Under the pieces are notes generated by a model that did no database searches, was not told the origin of the DNA, and worked only from the letters and a program-made list of their open reading frames with translations. Below, one piece after another: positions 5,539 to 7,234 of a DNA stretch of 7,234 nucleotides (positions are counted from its first letter, which is position 1; each line of letters opens with the position of its first letter). The DNA comes from Gemmatimonadaceae bacterium (GTDB lineage Bacteria; Gemmatimonadota; Gemmatimonadetes; Gemmatimonadales; Gemmatimonadaceae), in contig JAICUE010000128.1 in assembly GCA_025936015.1 (NCBI GenBank), forward strand, positions 1 through 7,234. Direction: 5' to 3'. A program made the position numbers and the translations under genes.

Positions 5539-7230
5539 TCACCGTGCCGGCTCGGTGATCGTCACGATGCGATCGATCAGCGGCCTCGCGACGACCTGCT
5601 CGGTGCCGGATGGCCAGTGGATGACGATGCGATCGACCCATTCGTGGGCGCCGAGCCCGAAGTGCAGGCGGCGGTCGTTCTGGCTGGCGAACCCCGAGCC
5701 GCCGTCGACCACCCGGCGCTGGGTGAGGTCTCCCGACTCGAGCACCGCCTCCGCGCCGATCGCGCTGCGATTGCTGCGCGTCCCGATGAGCTTGAGCTCG
5801 ATCCAGTGGGCGGCGCTGTCCGGATAATCGCGGTACAGCAGCGCGGGCTGATTCTGGTTCGCGACGACCACGTCGACGGCGCCGCGGTTGGAGAGATCGG
5901 CGAGGGCGACCGCGCGGCCATCGTACAGATCCGTCGCGCCGACCTTGGCGGCGACGTCGACCCAGCCGGCGACGCCGCGATTGAGATAGACGCGCGACCG
6001 CTCGTAGCCCGAGAGGCTCGAGTTCCCGAACGCGGGCCAGGTGGCCGCGTCCTCGAAGAAGCGGCCGTTCGCGCCGGCGATCTTCGACATCGCGTACCAG
6101 TAGCTGCGCGAGCTGTCGGCCGAGATGAAGCCGTTGGCGACGAAGAGCTCGTTGGCGCCATCGTTGTTGAAGTCCCCGAACTGCGCGCCCCACGCCCAGC
6201 CCGCGTCGGCGATCGCGCCCTCGGCCACGTTCCTGAACCGGCCGCCGTCGGCCATCCCGTTGAGGCGGAGGTTGTTGTTCTGGAAGATGTAGCCGCGCTC
6301 GGAGATGTTGGTGACGAAGGCGTCGAGCCGGCCGCGGTTGAATGCGTCGCCTAACGCGACCGACATCCCGCTCTTCGATTCGCTCTCGAGGCCAGCGGTG
6401 GTGAGGACGAACCGCTTGCCGTGATCGTTGAGGTAGAGCTCCTCGGGACCGTAGTCGTTCGCGAGGTAGATGTCGGGCCAGCCGTCGCCGTTGAAGTCCG
6501 CCGATGCGGCGGCAAGCGTCCAGCGGGTGCTGCCGACGCCAAGGCTGTCGGTGACATCGACGAACTTGCCGCCGCCGACGTTGTGGAAGAGCAGGTTCTT
6601 TCCGCCGTTGGTCGCGTACTCGAAGCTGTTGTGCATGATCCGGGTGGTCGCGAGGTGCCAGAGGTCCAGGTCGCCGCGGAAGTAGGCGGTGACGTAGAGA
6701 TCGAGCAATCCATCGCGATCGTAGTCGAGCCAGATCGCGCCGTTGCTGTTCACCCAGCGGTGCAGTCCGGCCTGGGCGGTGACGTCCTCGAAGTGCCGCC
6801 CATCGACGTTGCGGAAGAGCGAGAGATACCCGTACCGATAGACGAGGAGGTCCTCGCGACCGTCGTTGTCGATGTCGCCCCAGACCGCGCCCATCGAGAC
6901 GCCGACGCCGGGTGCGTTCAGATTGGCGAGGCCGGCGTCGGCGGCAACGTCGGCGAAGGTGCCGTCGCCGCGGTTATGGTACAGCGCGTTAGGCGCGCCG
7001 AAGCGGCTGTTGGTGAAGTAGAGGTCGGGCCAGCCATCACCGTCGAAGTCGGCAACGGAGACCGATGCGCCCACGGCCGCGACGTGCGGCTCGACGTTGG
7101 CGATCTTCGGATCGAAGCTCGGCCGGTGATGCACGAAGCTGATCCCCGCCGCGGCGGTCTCGTCGCGGAAGACAAAGCCCGGGTGCGCAGCATCGGTCGC
7201 GGCCGCATCCGATCCACGGTCGAGCCGCAT
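5539..7230 (-). CDS. CRTAC1/UnbV-type protein: FG-GAP repeats plus C-terminal ASPIC/UnbV domain
   Basis: At least 563 residues. The ATG at 7230 is the first in-window start, but only 4 bases lie upstream and they contain no ribosome binding site. The protein from this ATG lacks the signal peptide expected for the family, so the true start may be outside the window. After FRDETAAAGISFVHH (21-35), the usual CRTAC1 opening, come FG-GAP/VCBS repeats with calcium-loop Asp patterns: DFDGDGWPD (61-69), DIDNDGRED (119-127), DYDRDGLLD (169-177), DFNGDGWPD (245-253) and DFNNDGANE (353-361). Two are degenerate, at about 295-303 and 445-453. This fits a seven-bladed propeller. The ASPIC/UnbV domain follows from about 475 to 560, with IGAEAVLESG (491-500), GGSGFASQN (510-518), LHFGLG (522-527) and VIHWPSG (536-542). 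The family is usually exported. UnbV homologues are conserved in enediyne clusters with unresolved function. It is co-transcribed with the downstream UnbU-like gene. Confidence 0.9.
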   Translation of the reverse strand: MRLDRGSDAAATDAAHPGFVFRDETAAAGISFVHHRPSFDPKIANVEPHVAAVGASVSVADFDGDGWPDLYFTNSRFGAPNALYHNRGDGTFADVAADAGLANLNAPGVGVSMGAVWGDIDNDGREDLLVYRYGYLSLFRNVDGRHFEDVTAQAGLHRWVNSNGAIWLDYDRDGLLDLYVTAYFRGDLDLWHLATTRIMHNSFEYATNGGKNLLFHNVGGGKFVDVTDSLGVGSTRWTLAAASADFNGDGWPDIYLANDYGPEELYLNDHGKRFVLTTAGLESESKSGMSVALGDAFNRGRLDAFVTNISERGYIFQNNNLRLNGMADGGRFRNVAEGAIADAGWAWGAQFGDFNNDGANELFVANGFISADSSRSYWYAMSKIAGANGRFFEDAATWPAFGNSSLSGYERSRVYLNRGVAGWVDVAAKVGATDLYDGRAVALADLSNRGAVDVVVANQNQPALLYRDYPDSAAHWIELKLIGTRSNRSAIGAEAVLESGDLTQRRVVDGGSGFASQNDRRLHFGLGAHEWVDRIVIHWPSGTEQVVARPLIDRIVTITEPAR

Positions 7231-7234
7231 CGCG

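Larger units (their letters stand above)
1203..6994. repeat. Dispersed octamer GCCTAACG / CGTTAGGC (seven exact copies, one variant)
   Basis: Exact copies are at 1270-1277, 2337-2344, 4290-4297, 5352-5359, 5492-5499, 6349-6356 and 6987-6994. One variant, GGTTAGGC, is at 1203-1210. Seven of the eight lie wholly inside genes; the one at 4290 spans a stop codon (GCC-TAA-CG). All fall in one codon phase: TTA-GGC (Leu-Gly) at 1205, 2339, 5357 and 6354, or CCT-AAC (Pro-Asn) at 1271, 5498 and 6993. The octamers are individual words; the coordinates only span the set. Confidence 0.85.

Noticed and set aside
1..7234. CRISPR array, tRNA or rRNA genes
   Set aside because: No regularly spaced direct repeats and no cloverleaf-like or rRNA-like sequence were seen on either strand by eye.
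1..7234. Frequent CGATCG/GATC words
   Set aside because: They are common in high-GC coding DNA rich in Asp/Ile/Arg codons; without counts I cannot claim enrichment, unlike the GCCTAACG word.

Overview
This is a GC-rich bacterial window (about two-thirds G+C by eye) that looks like an accessory redox or metabolic locus. No tool was run. The lineage is probably a Gemmatimonadota-, Acidobacteriota- or Planctomycetota-like soil bacterium. This is inferred from the GC content, GTG starts, a CRTAC1/UnbV-type FG-GAP protein, a multihaem cytochrome and a GGAGGCACGGAG-type intergenic repeat. It is not proven.

Positions 1-4295, plus strand: four genes run in the same direction and look like one operon. 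(1) The C-terminal part of a radical SAM protein, truncated by the left edge of the window. (2) A flavin-dependent oxidoreductase with the halogenase fold but without the WxWxIP halogenase signature; it overlaps gene 1 by 4 bp (GTGA). (3) A membrane-anchored cytochrome c with seven CxxCH haem sites; it overlaps gene 2 by 4 bp. (4) After 68 bp and a strong AGGAGG, a four-helix membrane protein very rich in histidine and tryptophan, with no function I recognise.

Positions 4296-4634: a 339-bp convergent intergenic region. It is almost filled by an imperfect long inverted repeat (4310-4620) whose interior holds several short direct, tandem and inverted repeats. I see no credible gene in it.

Positions 4635-7230, minus strand: two tightly coupled genes with a 1-nt gap. 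The upstream one is a CRTAC1/ASPIC/UnbV-type FG-GAP protein, at the right edge and possibly incomplete at its N terminus. The downstream one is a polytopic NqrB/RnfD-like protein of the UnbU type. UnbU and UnbV homologues are known as conserved partners in enediyne biosynthetic clusters, but no enediyne polyketide synthase is visible here.

Together the genes suggest (inference) an envelope electron-transfer module: a multihaem cytochrome, a His-rich membrane protein, an RnfD-like membrane protein and an exported beta-propeller protein. It sits beside two cytoplasmic redox enzymes that could make or modify a small molecule. A second layer is an eight-fold dispersed octamer, GCCTAACG/CGTTAGGC. 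It places rare TTA leucine codons, Pro-Asn codons and one stop codon inside the genes.
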